A stretch of DNA of 64,000 nucleotides from positions 3,472,001 to 3,536,000 of the forward strand of contig NZ_CP047420.1 in NCBI RefSeq assembly GCF_009866655.1, written 5' to 3'. Shown here piece after piece: positions 17,690 to 28,411 of this stretch. Source of the DNA: Rathayibacter sp. VKM Ac-2804. GTDB taxonomy: Bacteria; Actinomycetota; Actinomycetes; Actinomycetales; Microbacteriaceae. A program made the position numbers and the translations under genes. Positions within the stretch are counted from its first letter, which is position 1. Each line of letters starts with the position of its first letter. The notes below the pieces were generated by a model. The model was not told the origin of the DNA. It saw only the letters and a program-made list of their open reading frames with translations, and made no database searches.

Positions 17690-18093
17690 GGGCGGTGTCC
17701 TCTCGGGGTGGTGTGTCGGCGGGGGGTCTCGATACGCCCGCTGCGCGGGCTGCTCGACCAGCACGGAAGGGCCCGCAACCGCGGGAAGCGCGACCCGGAT
17801 CCCGGGTGCGAAGCGGAGCGAGGACGCCTTGCTCCCGCATCCGCTGGAGGACGTGGGTCTCGATACGCACGCGATGCGGGCTACTCGACCAGCATGTCCG
17901 CGGCACGTGCGAAGCGGAGCGAGCGCCACCACCGCGTCCGGGCGGGGCGGCAGCAGGGGAGAGCGCGGAGCGCGAATCCGCGTGCCAGCGGATTCGCGGA
18001 GCGCGACGCTCCCCGCTCCACTCGGCGCGACCACCTCGGTCAGCCGACCGCGGCGGTGACGACGAGCGGAGCGAGGAATCGCCGCACAGCGGC
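17690..18093. other. Gene-free spacer between DUF779 and aldehyde dehydrogenase genes
   Basis: 404 bases holding two copies of the dispersed palindromic element and several GAAGCGGAGCGAG-like short repeats. No ORF here has a ribosome binding site or recognisable product. Confidence 0.5.
17725..17896. repeat. Two same-orientation copies of the dispersed palindromic element
   Basis: Copies at 17725-17764 (GGGTCTCGATACGCCCG ... GGGCTGCTCGACCAGCA) and 17853-17896 (GTGGGTCTCGATACGCA ... GGGCTACTCGACCAGCATG). They are separated by about 90 bases of unrelated sequence. Confidence 0.8.
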
Positions 18094-19668
<1,575 letters not shown>

Positions 19669-19723
19669 GTGGACCTCCATCGACGTCGTTGTCGGGTGAG
19701 TGCGGGGTGTCGCGCTCGGTCCG

Positions 19724-19757
19724 ACCGTACGTCGCGGGAGGTTGCACACCGTTGCAC
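19724..19757 (-). promoter_or_regulatory. Promoter of aldehyde dehydrogenase with two helically phased GTTGCAC repeats
   Basis: On the minus strand a -10 hexamer TACGGT occupies 19724-19729. Two identical heptamers GTTGCAC at 19741-19747 and 19751-19757 (plus-strand reading) are exactly 10 bp apart, one helical turn, and cover the -35 zone, where no TTGACA-like sequence is seen. This fits binding by the adjacent GAF regulator as activator. Confidence 0.4.
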
Positions 19758-19791
19758 GGCCGCGACGACGGACACGTCGGCCGGGTGCCGG

Positions 19792-21018
19792 TCAGCGCTG
19801 CTCGGCCTCGAGCTCCTCGAGGTGCGCGACGATGCCGGCGCGGCGGGGCGAGCGCCGCGGCAGGATCCGCAGCAGCTCGGCCCAGACCTCCACGTCGTCG
19901 TGGCCGTCGGGTCCGTGCGCGTAGGCGAGCAGCGTCTCGGCGGCGGCGCTGGTGAGCACGGTGGCGCGCACGCGGGCGCGCAGCTCGTCGGCGATGGCGC
20001 GGACACCCGGCGCCTCGGAGCCGGGCAGCGGGGCGCCCGCGTAGGCGTCGAGGGCCAGCCGGTGCGCGCCGCGGTCGAGCAGGCCGACCACCTGGCGCGC
20101 GTCGAGGTCGACCGGGCTGGCGAGGCGGTACGGACGCGAGAGCGGGACCAGCCGCGGGAGGCGCGGCTCGAGGATCCGGCGCAGGCGCACCATCTCGGCA
20201 CGCACGGTGACCACGGCGTCCTCCCGCCCGTAGAGCAGCTGGGCGAGCACCTCGGCGGACAGCCCCGCTCGGTGCCAGGCGAGGAGGGTGAGGATCTCGG
20301 CGTGCCGGGTGGAGAGCTCGAGCTCGACGCCGTCGGCGGTGACGACCCCGGTCTCGCGGCCGAGGACGCGCAGGCTCGGCGCGCGGGCGGCCGCGGGCCG
20401 CGGGTGCGCGCGGCGCGGGCGCTGCAGCCGCTGCACCATCAGCTGGCTCTCGACGGCCGCCGCGGTCGCCTCCATCAGCGGCAGGGTCTGCGGGGCGACG
20501 ACCTCCGCGCCGCCGGTGATGTCGATGACGCCGAGGATCTCGTGCGTCTCGGGGTCGTGGATCGGCACCGCGGTGCAGCTCCACGGGTGGACGAGGGAGG
20601 CGAAGTGCTCGGCGCCGTGGATCTGCACGCCGTGGTCGAGCACGAGGGCGGTCCCGGGGGCGGAGGTGCCGACGTCGGGCTCGGCCCAGGCCGCGCCCTC
20701 GACGAAGAGCATCCGCTCGGCGGAGCTCTTCAGCGCCTGATCGCCGTCGATCCAGAGCAGCCGCCCCAGCGCGTCGCCGACGGCGACGAGAACGCCGCTG
20801 TCCTCATCGGCGTCGCGGACGAGGAGGCGCCGGATGACGGGCAGCACCGAGGCGAGCGGGTGGCCCATCCGGTACTCGCGCAGCTCGTCGCTCGAGAACG
20901 ACAGCGGGGCGGTGAGCCGCTCGGGGTCGAGGCGGTGGCGGCGCGCCCGCTCCCAGGACGCCTCGACCAGCGGGCGGCGGCGACCGCTGCCGGGCAGGGC
21001 GAGCCAGGGGTTGGTCAT
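19792..21018 (-). CDS. GAF-domain transcriptional regulator
   Basis: A 408-residue protein. The N-terminal half (about 60-200) resembles the GAF sensor of AcoR-type regulators: LLWIDGD, FVEGAAWAEPDVGTSAPGTAL, HPWSCTAVPIHDPETHEILGVIDITG. The sigma-54 ATPase module of classical AcoR is absent. The central part (about 235-310) looks like a winged-helix region (LSTRHAEILTLLAWHRAGLS). It lies 123 bases upstream of the aldehyde dehydrogenase on the same strand and is probably its regulator. ATG 21018 begins MTNPWLALPG. Confidence 0.8.
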   Translation of the reverse strand: MTNPWLALPGSGRRRPLVEASWERARRHRLDPERLTAPLSFSSDELREYRMGHPLASVLPVIRRLLVRDADEDSGVLVAVGDALGRLLWIDGDQALKSSAERMLFVEGAAWAEPDVGTSAPGTALVLDHGVQIHGAEHFASLVHPWSCTAVPIHDPETHEILGVIDITGGAEVVAPQTLPLMEATAAAVESQLMVQRLQRPRRAHPRPAAARAPSLRVLGRETGVVTADGVELELSTRHAEILTLLAWHRAGLSAEVLAQLLYGREDAVVTVRAEMVRLRRILEPRLPRLVPLSRPYRLASPVDLDARQVVGLLDRGAHRLALDAYAGAPLPGSEAPGVRAIADELRARVRATVLTSAAAETLLAYAHGPDGHDDVEVWAELLRILPRRSPRRAGIVAHLEELEAEQR

Positions 21019-21076
21019 CGGATCCGCCCCTCGTCGTCGATCGGTGAGGCGCTCGGGCGCCGCGGCAGGGCAGAGG

Positions 21077-22036
21077 CTACTCCGCGAGGCTCGACGGCGC
21101 CTCAGGCGCGGGACTCGAGGCCGATGCCCGGCGCGCGACGCCCCTCCCCCGGCGCGCGGGCAGCGCCAGGAGCAGCACGGCGAGCATGAGCACCGCGACG
21201 CCGACGACCGCCTCGGCCGTCAGACGCTCGCCGAGCAGGGCCACGCCGAGGAGCGTCGCCGTCGCCGGCTCGACGAGGGTCAGCGTCGAGACCGTGGCGG
21301 CCGGCAGGAGGCGCAGGCCCCGCGCGAAGAAGGTGTAGGCGACCGCGACCGTCACGACTCCGAGCCAGAGCACGGCCGGGACGGACCCCGCGAGACTCGC
21401 GGGACCGCCCACCAGCAGCACCGGGAGGGCGAGCAGCGCGGCCGTGCCGAACTGCGCGCCCATCGCGGCCACCGGGCTGAAGCCGCGCTCGAGCAGCAGC
21501 TTGCCGCAGACGGCGTAGAGCGCGTAGGAGGCGCCCGCCCCGGCCGAGCCGGCGAGACCGAGTGCCGACACTCCGCTCGCTCCGCCGCCGGTGAGCAGCC
21601 CCGCGAGCAGCACGACGCCGACCGCGGCGAGCGCCGTCGAGACGAACCAGCGCGGACTCGGGGCGGTGCGCAGCACGAGCCACTCGAGCAGCCCGGTGAA
21701 GGCGGGGGCGGAGCCGAGCGCGACGATCGTGCCGACCGCGACGCCGTTCTGGGCGGTGCCGGTGAAGAAGGCGGGCTGGTAGGCGGCGACGCCGGCCGCG
21801 CCGAGGAGGACGAGCAGCACCGTCGAGACGCGCAGGCGGCGCCGGGGGCGGCGGGGAGCGCGTGCCGTCTCGACCCCGAGCAGGGCGGCCAGCAGCGCTC
21901 CGCCGAGCACGATCCGGGCGGCGCCGAGCAGCAGCGGATCGACGCCCTCCGCACCGAGCGACTGCGCGGTCCCGGTGGTGCCGAAGCAGACCGCGGCGAG
22001 GACGATCGCGCCGATGGCGGAGCCGCGTGACCCCAT
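21077..22036 (-). CDS. EamA-family (DMT) transporter
   Basis: A 319-residue inner-membrane protein with ten hydrophobic segments and the internal duplication of EamA exporters; the second half carries TVSTLTLVEPATATLLGVALLGERL, a family hallmark. The first segment AAVCFGTTGTAQSL resembles the RhaT/EamA entry helix. Substrate cannot be assigned, though relatives export amino acids or other metabolites. It stands alone, 58 bases downstream of the GAF regulator start and divergent from the next gene. Confidence 0.87.
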   Translation of the reverse strand: MGSRGSAIGAIVLAAVCFGTTGTAQSLGAEGVDPLLLGAARIVLGGALLAALLGVETARAPRRPRRRLRVSTVLLVLLGAAGVAAYQPAFFTGTAQNGVAVGTIVALGSAPAFTGLLEWLVLRTAPSPRWFVSTALAAVGVVLLAGLLTGGGASGVSALGLAGSAGAGASYALYAVCGKLLLERGFSPVAAMGAQFGTAALLALPVLLVGGPASLAGSVPAVLWLGVVTVAVAYTFFARGLRLLPAATVSTLTLVEPATATLLGVALLGERLTAEAVVGVAVLMLAVLLLALPARRGRGVARRASASSPAPEAPSSLAE

Positions 22037-22155
22037 CTCCGCCCCGTCCCCGCGGCCGATCGACGCGCGGGCTCCAGTCTGGCAGCGGCGGACCTCCCGC
22101 CGTTCAGCTTCCGGGACCGGGATGGCGGTACGGTCGAAGCGAAGGCGGGTGGAGC

Positions 22156-22998
22156 ATGGGCATCGCGGAACCGTTCGACGTGGAGAGCTACCGTCGCAGC
22201 GCGCACGGCAGCCTCCACGACCACTTCTCGATCCGCGAGTTCGAGGAGGCGCCGCTGGATCGCGAGGCGATCGTCGCGTCCGCCTACCTCCGCGCTCTCG
22301 AGCACGCTGCCGTCGTGCGGGTGCTGCCGCTCGCTCGGGCGCACCCCGACCCCCGGGTGCGGACGTTCGCGACGACCTGGGCCGCCGAGCGGCACCGCAT
22401 CGCCGACGCGCTCGGCGAGGTGCTGGCCGCCTCGCCGCGGATCCGCGGCGTCGACACGACCCCGGCCGAGCCCCGCCCCCGGCCCCGGCTGCTGCGAGAC
22501 CGGTCCGCGCGGCTGCTCGCGGGGCCGATCGCCCTCGCGCTGGCGGTCGACGCGCAGATCGCGCTGCACGCCTACCGCCGGCTGGCGCGGCTGTCGCTGC
22601 ACCCCGAGATGGAGCGGCTCGCCGAGACGATCGCGGCGATCCTGGAGCGCCACGCCGACTTCTTCGGCGAGCTCGCCGGGGACACGATCGGTCGGCCGCT
22701 GCGGCGCCGGGTCGTCGCGGCCGCCGTGCTCGCCGCGGTGCGGCTGCCGGTGGGCGAGGCGGCGCTGCCCGAGGAGCTGGCCCGCGAGGGACGCGAGCTG
22801 GTCTTCGGCCGCGACGACGGCGGGCTCGACGGGATCGACGCGGGTGTCGTCGCCCTCTATGCGCTGCCCTGCACGGCGGCGCGACGGCTGCTGCGGCCGC
22901 ACCGGACGCTGCCGCTGCGCGCGGCGGTGCAGGCGGGTCGGATCGGTGCCGACGTGGTCGCGGGGGTGCGGGAGCTGCGGCTGCTGATCGCGGACTGA
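22156..22998 (+). CDS. Conserved hypothetical helical protein, possibly ferritin-like
   Basis: A 280-residue, almost entirely helical soluble protein with no family recognised. Two similar helices, AERHRIADALGEVL near residue 76 and LERHADFFGELAG near residue 163, recall the ERH helices of ferritin-like or desaturase proteins, but the usual E-x-x-H metal pair is not complete in either, so an iron site is doubtful. ATG 22156 has GGGTGGAG upstream and a -10-like TACGGT about 30 bases before. It is a single gene. Confidence 0.7.
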   Translation: MGIAEPFDVESYRRSAHGSLHDHFSIREFEEAPLDREAIVASAYLRALEHAAVVRVLPLARAHPDPRVRTFATTWAAERHRIADALGEVLAASPRIRGVDTTPAEPRPRPRLLRDRSARLLAGPIALALAVDAQIALHAYRRLARLSLHPEMERLAETIAAILERHADFFGELAGDTIGRPLRRRVVAAAVLAAVRLPVGEAALPEELAREGRELVFGRDDGGLDGIDAGVVALYALPCTAARRLLRPHRTLPLRAAVQAGRIGADVVAGVRELRLLIAD

Positions 22999-23045
22999 GG
23001 CGGCGGCGATCCCGGGAGCCGGGGTCGTCGAGGACGGTCTCCGCG

Positions 23046-24047
23046 CTACGCCGATTCCCGCTGGACGAGGCTGACGGGCAGGATCGGCTGCCGGTCGACC
23101 TCGCGTCCCTGCAGGACGGCGACGACGGTCTCGGCAGCGATGCGGCCCATCTCCGCGAGGGGCTGGCGGATGGTCGTGATCGGGGGGTCCGTGGTGGTCG
23201 CGATGACGACGTCGTCGAAGCCCACGACCGAGACGTCCGTCGGCACGCGTCGTCCGGCTGCCCGGAGGACGTGGATCGCGCCGTGCGCCATCAGGTCGGA
23301 GGAGGCGAAGACGCCGTCGAGGTCGGGATAGCGCTGCAGGAGGCGCACCATCGCGGTCACACCGCTCTCGACCGTGAACGCACCGTGCGCGAGGGGCGTG
23401 TAGTCGATGCCCAGGTGCTCCAGTTCGTCGCGCCAGCCGCGCAGCCGCTCACGAGCGGGCTTCATGTCGTGGGGGCCGGAGATGATGCCGAGCCGGCGAC
23501 GGCCGGACTCGGCCAGCACTCGCGCGGCGAGCCGTCCGCCCCCGTAGTTGTCCGCGTCGATCACGAGCGCGTCGTCCGCGAGGGCGACACGCGGTCGGCC
23601 CACCCAGGCGATCGGCGCGGGAGAGTCCGCCAGCTCCTGCGTCACCTGCGTCATCTCGTTCTGCAGGATCACGATGGCCCCGTCGACCGCGCGCGTGCGG
23701 AGGAGCCGGGCGACGCGGCCCCTGTCGTCGTAGTCCGCGGGCAGCAGGACCGGCTGGACTCCCTGCGCGTGCAGGCTCGCCGCGGCGCCCTTCAGGACCG
23801 CCGTGAGGATCGTCCCGGGCAGGCGGTCGAGATCCTCGAAAGCGACGATCAGCGCGATCGAGCCCGCGCGTCCCCCGCGAAGCATGCGCGCGGCGCCGTT
23901 CGCCTCGTAGCCGAGCTGCTTCGCGGCACGCTCCACGGCGGCGGTCATGCCGGCGTCGACGTTGGTCCTGCCCGCGAGCACTCGAGCGGCGGTCGCGCGC
24001 GACACCCCCGCGATGCGCGCGACGTCCACCAGTGTCGGTTCAGCCAT
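23046..24047 (-). CDS. LacI-family transcriptional regulator (orphan)
   Basis: A 333-residue repressor: N-terminal HTH (TLVDVARIAGVSRATAARVL) and hinge helix, then a periplasmic-binding-protein-like sensor domain with DGVFASSDLMAHGAIHVL and the C-terminal signature VVGFDDVVIA. ATG 24047 has AAGGAC upstream. No sugar transport or catabolic gene is adjacent, so its target is not local apart from possible autoregulation. Confidence 0.9.
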   Translation of the reverse strand: MAEPTLVDVARIAGVSRATAARVLAGRTNVDAGMTAAVERAAKQLGYEANGAARMLRGGRAGSIALIVAFEDLDRLPGTILTAVLKGAAASLHAQGVQPVLLPADYDDRGRVARLLRTRAVDGAIVILQNEMTQVTQELADSPAPIAWVGRPRVALADDALVIDADNYGGGRLAARVLAESGRRRLGIISGPHDMKPARERLRGWRDELEHLGIDYTPLAHGAFTVESGVTAMVRLLQRYPDLDGVFASSDLMAHGAIHVLRAAGRRVPTDVSVVGFDDVVIATTTDPPITTIRQPLAEMGRIAAETVVAVLQGREVDRQPILPVSLVQRESA

Positions 24048-24286
24048 CGCCTGTCCTTCTGTCGAGGAGGAGCGACTGTCACGGCGTCGCGGGAGCGCCA
24101 CGAGTCACCGTCCTGTGCTCCGAAGACACAGGATGTCAGAGTTCGATTCGTGCACTGTCAGGTGACGCCGAGAGGTCGCTGACGCGGCGGGACGCAGTCC
24201 CGCGTGATGTCGGATTTCCCCTCCCGCCGAAACACCGGCGTCACCTGCCTGGGGTACGGTGACCGCCGGGGTTCGCGAGGAGACGC

Positions 24287-24847
24287 ATGCACGGAGGACG
24301 ACGGCTGGCACGGCGCCTCGGCGTCGGCGCCCTCGCCGCGCTCGTGCTGGCGGTCGGCGCCGGGATCCCGGTCTACGTGCTGCCCGCGACCGATCCGGTC
24401 CCCGAGCACGCCGACGCGGTCCTCGTCCTCGGGCCGCCCACCCGCGCGCGCACCGAGCTCGGCCGCGACCTCGTCGAAGCGGGCGTGGCCGACACCCTGG
24501 TGATCTCGGTCTGGGCCTCGGATCTCGCCGCGGCTCCCGGCGAGAACGACGTCGTGGCCTGCGACGAGCCCGACATGGACGTGATCTGCTTCACCGCCGA
24601 CCCCGGGACGACGCAGGGCGAGGCGCGCGCCCTCGCCGACGACGCGCGCGCGGACCACTGGGGCAGCGTCGTCGTCATCACGCAGACCCCGCACATCGCC
24701 CGGGCGCGCCTGCTGCTCGGCCGCTGCTTCGACGGCGAGCTCTCGATGGTGTCCTCCGGCGAGCCGTACACCTTCGGCGACTGGGCCTACGAGTACGTCT
24801 ACCAGACCGGCGCGTTCGTGAAGGCGCTCGCGGACCCGGCCTGCTGA
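24287..24847 (+). CDS. DUF218/YdcF-family membrane-anchored protein
   Basis: A 186-residue protein with an N-terminal signal anchor (residues about 8-32), then an ElyC/SanA/YdcF-like fold: ADAVLVLGPP, EAGVADTLVIS, TTQGEARALAD and VVITQTPHIARARLLLGRCF match the family's strand-helix pattern. Two cysteine-containing loops (VACDEPDMDVICF) may form an extracellular disulfide. DUF218 proteins are linked to envelope or vancomycin phenotypes in other bacteria; the reaction is unknown. ATG 24287 has GAGGAGA upstream and TACGGT as -10. Confidence 0.75.
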   Translation: MHGGRRLARRLGVGALAALVLAVGAGIPVYVLPATDPVPEHADAVLVLGPPTRARTELGRDLVEAGVADTLVISVWASDLAAAPGENDVVACDEPDMDVICFTADPGTTQGEARALADDARADHWGSVVVITQTPHIARARLLLGRCFDGELSMVSSGEPYTFGDWAYEYVYQTGAFVKALADPAC

Positions 24848-24872
24848 CCGGACCCGCGCCGGCCCGGGCCGC

Positions 24873-27800
24873 TCAGCCCAGCAGCTCCCGCACGTCCTCC
24901 GCGGTGATGCCGCCGGTGGCCGCCGCGCCGTCGTCGGACATGACGGCCGCGAACAGGGCGGCCTTCGCCTCCTTGAGCGCCATCACCTTCTCCTCGATCG
25001 TGTCCTTCGCGACGAGCCGGTAGACCATCACCGAGCGGGTCTGGCCGATCCGGTGCGCGCGGTCCACGGCCTGCGACTCCGTCGCCGGGTTCCACCACGG
25101 GTCGAGCAGGATGCAGTAGTCGGCCTCGGTGAGGTTGAGGCCGAAGCCGCCCGCCTTCAGCGAGATCAGGAACACGCCCGCCTCGCCGGAGCGGAAGCGG
25201 TCGATCACCTCGTCGCGCTTCTTGGTGGCGCCGTCGAGGTAGGCGTACTCGACACCCGCCGCGTCGAGCCGGCCGCGCACCCGGCCGAGGAAGCGGGTGA
25301 ACTGGCTGAAGACCAGCACCCGGTGCCCCTCGGCGAGCGCGTCGGCGAGGAGCTCGTCGAGCAGGTCGAGCTTGGTCGACGGCACGGTGGCGTGCGCCTC
25401 GTCGACGAGGGCCGCGTCGAGCGCGACCTGGCGGAGCACGGTGAGCGCGCGGAAGATCGCGAAGCGGTTCTTCTCGAAGTCGCCGATCAGTCCGAGCACC
25501 CGCTGCCGCTCGCGGGCGAGGTAGGTGTCGTAGACCTTCCGCTGGCGGGTGCCGAGCTCGACCTCGATGGTCTGCTCCTGCTTGGGCGGCAGCTCCGTGG
25601 CGACGAGCTCCTTGGTGCGGCGGAGCATCAGCGGGCGGATGCGGCGCCGCAGCTGGCTGAGGCGCTCGGTGTCGGCGTCGCGCTCGATCGGCTTCTGGTA
25701 GTACTCGGCGAAGCCGGCCGGCGAGGGGAAGAGGCCCGGAGCGACGATCGACAGGAGCGACCACAGCTCCATGACGTTGTTCTCCATCGGCGTGCCCGTG
25801 ATGGCGAGCTTGAACGGCACGTCGAGGCGCCGGGCGAGCTGGTGGGTGGCCGACTGGCGGTTCTTGACGAACTGCGCCTCGTCGAGCAGGAAGCCCGACC
25901 ACTGGATGCCGGCGTAGGACTCGTAGTCGAGGCGGAACAGGGCGTAGGAGGTGACGACCAGCTCGGCCTCGCCGATCATCGTCGAGAGCGCCTTGCGCTT
26001 CTTCTTCGAGGTCTCGTCGATCCCGACCACGCGCAGGCCGGGGGCGAAGCGCTTGGCCTCGCCGACCCAGTTGGGCACGACGCTCGTCGGGGCGACGACG
26101 AGGAACGGGCGCGGCGAGGTGCCCGCGCTCTCGGCGGCCGCGCGCTGCTCCTGCATCACCCGGGTGACGAGCGCGAGCGACTGCACGGTCTTGCCGAGGC
26201 CCATGTCGTCGGCGAGCACGCCGCCGAGCTGGTTGTCGTAGAGGAAGGACAGCCAGTCGTAGCCGAGCTGCTGGTACGGCCGCAGCTCGACGGCGAAGCC
26301 CTCGGGCAGGGCGCGCGACTCGAGGGCGCCGGTGGCGGTGAAGCCGGAGAGGCCCTCGACCGAGCGGCGCCAGGCCGCGGCCTGCGCCTCGACGACGCCG
26401 AGCTCGACCAGCTCGTCCCAGAGCGAGGACTGGAAGCGGCTGATCCGGAGCGTCTCGCTCGGGTCGTCGGAGAGCTCGCGCGCCTCGGCGATCAGCTCGC
26501 GGAGGCGGCCGAAGCGCTCGTCGTCCAGGGCGAAGTAGACGCCGCTCGGCAGCACCATGTACTCGTCGCCGCGGGCCAGGGCGAGGAAGATCTCCGCGAG
26601 CGGGACCGCCTCGTCGTTGACCGTGACCGAGATCTCGAGGTTGAACCAGTCGCGGCTGTCCGGCTGGGCGACCGTCTGCACGGCGACGACCGGGGCCGTC
26701 TCGGCCTCGCGGTACTCGACGCGCTGGCCGATCTCCTCGATCTCGACGGTGCCGAGCTCGCGCAGGCGCTCGACCTCGCCGGTGAGGAAGCCGACGGTCT
26801 GCATGCCGCGCAGGTCGAAGGTCGGGCGGAGGCGGCGGCTCGAGGGCGAGACCAGGGCGGGCGTCGACTCCGGGTCGATGCCGGCGCCGCCGAGGGAGTC
26901 GAGGATCCGCTGCTCGGCCTCGGCGTCGCGGTAGCCGGACTCGTCGTCCAGGCGGAGCGGCAGGCGCTCGGCCTCGGTGCCGCGACCGCCCTCGATGCCG
27001 TAGCGCCACCACCAGGAGCCGCGCAGGCCCGCGCCCTCGGTGTGCTCGAGGGTCAGGCCGAGGCGCGGCTCGGGGACGGGCGGCGCCTCGAAGGAGCCGT
27101 CGCGCGACACGATGTCGAAGAGGCGGTGCAGGCGCTGGTAGTGCTCGGTGAGGAAGGCCGACTCCTCCTGCTCCGGGATGCGGATCGGCTCGCTGCTCCA
27201 GAGGAAGGTGCGCGCGGAGGAGACCAGCGGGGCGGCGAACGGCACGAGCGTGACGGCCTTGCCGCGCAGCTCGTCGCCCTCGTCCCAGGTGTAGAGGCCG
27301 ACGGCGGGGTCGCCGATGAAGCCGAAGTGCTCGGGCGCCGGGTGGTCGCCGATCGCGACGAGCGAGCGCAGCTCGAGGCCGGCGGGGGTGCGGGTGACGT
27401 CGATCGAGGCGGTCGCGGTGGTGTCCAGGATCTTCAGCGGGGTCTGGTCGCGGTCGCCCATGACCAGGCCGATGCCCGCGCGGACGGCGCCGTGCAGGGC
27501 CGCCCAGATCGCCTCGCTCCGGCACTGGTCGAGGTAGAGCCAGGTGTCGGGCGAGTAGTAGCTCGAGGCGCTGTGCCCCGAGAGCAGGCCCTGCATCTCC
27601 CGCACGACGTCGATCTGGCGCTCGTCGTAGTCGTGGCTGTAGTGCAGGTAGCCGAGGTCGCGCCAGCTGGTGCCGGTGCGCACCCAGCGGTCGCGGTCGC
27701 CCATCCGCACCGGGCGGACGCCGAGGCGCGGGCGCGGCTCGGGCGGCGGACGGTAGCTGTTGTAGCGGCCGGGCGGGCGGCGCACGGGCTCGCCGGGGAG

Positions 27801-28292
27801 GAGCTCGAACTGGAGGCCGAGCGGGATGCCGGAGTGCGAGCGCTCGGCGCCGGCGAGCAGCGGAGCGAGGGCGCTGCGCCACTCCGGGACCGCGTCGACG
27901 GCGGCCTCGCCGGGGAACGGGCCGCTCAGGGCGCCCTCGCGCTCGCGGCGCAGCGCCTCGATCAGCACGGCGGCGACGTGCTTGCACTCGTGCTTGACGG
28001 GGCAGCTGCAGGCGCCGCCGAGGAGGATCGAGTGGTCGCCCTCGTCGCGCAGCTGCACGCTCACCGCGTAGGGCGAGCGGCCGGAGCCGCGGACCTGGCC
28101 GAAGAGCCGGGTGCGGCCGCCGAACCACTGCAGCTCGGCGACGCGGCCCTCGTCGGCGTAGGCGACGCCCTTGTCGAGGGCGGCCGAGCCGACGAGACCC
28201 CGGATGTCCTGCTCGCTGAACGGCTCGCGACCCGCTGCCCCGGGCGCGGCCGAGGGCGGCAGCACTTCCTCGGGGGGACTCCGGCGGGCCAT
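24873..28292 (-). CDS. SWIM zinc-finger SNF2-family DNA helicase
   Basis: A 1139-residue Swi2/Snf2 ATPase. A SWIM zinc finger is near the N-terminus (Cys95, Cys97, Cys103, His105 in ACSCPVKHECKHV). After a long middle region, the helicase core has Walker A DDMGLGKT, the DEAQ box LLDEAQF, TGTPMENN, and a C-terminal lobe with VFSQFTRFLGRV, KAGGFGLNL and DRAHRIGQ. This is the HepA/RapA-like stand-alone class found in many actinobacteria; the DNA-related role is unproven. ATG 28292 has GTGAGG upstream. It is not flanked by nuclease or defence genes. Confidence 0.9.
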   Translation of the reverse strand: MARRSPPEEVLPPSAAPGAAGREPFSEQDIRGLVGSAALDKGVAYADEGRVAELQWFGGRTRLFGQVRGSGRSPYAVSVQLRDEGDHSILLGGACSCPVKHECKHVAAVLIEALRREREGALSGPFPGEAAVDAVPEWRSALAPLLAGAERSHSGIPLGLQFELLPGEPVRRPPGRYNSYRPPPEPRPRLGVRPVRMGDRDRWVRTGTSWRDLGYLHYSHDYDERQIDVVREMQGLLSGHSASSYYSPDTWLYLDQCRSEAIWAALHGAVRAGIGLVMGDRDQTPLKILDTTATASIDVTRTPAGLELRSLVAIGDHPAPEHFGFIGDPAVGLYTWDEGDELRGKAVTLVPFAAPLVSSARTFLWSSEPIRIPEQEESAFLTEHYQRLHRLFDIVSRDGSFEAPPVPEPRLGLTLEHTEGAGLRGSWWWRYGIEGGRGTEAERLPLRLDDESGYRDAEAEQRILDSLGGAGIDPESTPALVSPSSRRLRPTFDLRGMQTVGFLTGEVERLRELGTVEIEEIGQRVEYREAETAPVVAVQTVAQPDSRDWFNLEISVTVNDEAVPLAEIFLALARGDEYMVLPSGVYFALDDERFGRLRELIAEARELSDDPSETLRISRFQSSLWDELVELGVVEAQAAAWRRSVEGLSGFTATGALESRALPEGFAVELRPYQQLGYDWLSFLYDNQLGGVLADDMGLGKTVQSLALVTRVMQEQRAAAESAGTSPRPFLVVAPTSVVPNWVGEAKRFAPGLRVVGIDETSKKKRKALSTMIGEAELVVTSYALFRLDYESYAGIQWSGFLLDEAQFVKNRQSATHQLARRLDVPFKLAITGTPMENNVMELWSLLSIVAPGLFPSPAGFAEYYQKPIERDADTERLSQLRRRIRPLMLRRTKELVATELPPKQEQTIEVELGTRQRKVYDTYLARERQRVLGLIGDFEKNRFAIFRALTVLRQVALDAALVDEAHATVPSTKLDLLDELLADALAEGHRVLVFSQFTRFLGRVRGRLDAAGVEYAYLDGATKKRDEVIDRFRSGEAGVFLISLKAGGFGLNLTEADYCILLDPWWNPATESQAVDRAHRIGQTRSVMVYRLVAKDTIEEKVMALKEAKAALFAAVMSDDGAAATGGITAEDVRELLG

Positions 28293-28399
28293 GGACCTCA
28301 CACTCTCCGCGCACCGACCGGAGCGCATCCGTCCATTCAACCCGATTCCGGAGGCGCCGTGAGCCGCGGGGCGGGATCCGTGCCCTCGGCGCCCGCTCC

Positions 28400-28411
28400 T
28401 ACGATGGACGG
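28400..28411 (+). promoter_or_regulatory. -10 element of a probable leaderless glycosyltransferase promoter
   Basis: TACGAT followed by GGACGG and then the ATG. The same arrangement, TACGATGG plus four bases before ATG, occurs before proC and the TetR gene. Confidence 0.55.

Noticed and set aside
24873..28292. SNF2 helicase as part of a defence system
   Set aside because: Neighbours are a DUF218 protein and a glycosyltransferase; no nuclease, methylase or phospholipase-like partner is present. It is the common stand-alone SWIM/SNF2 type.
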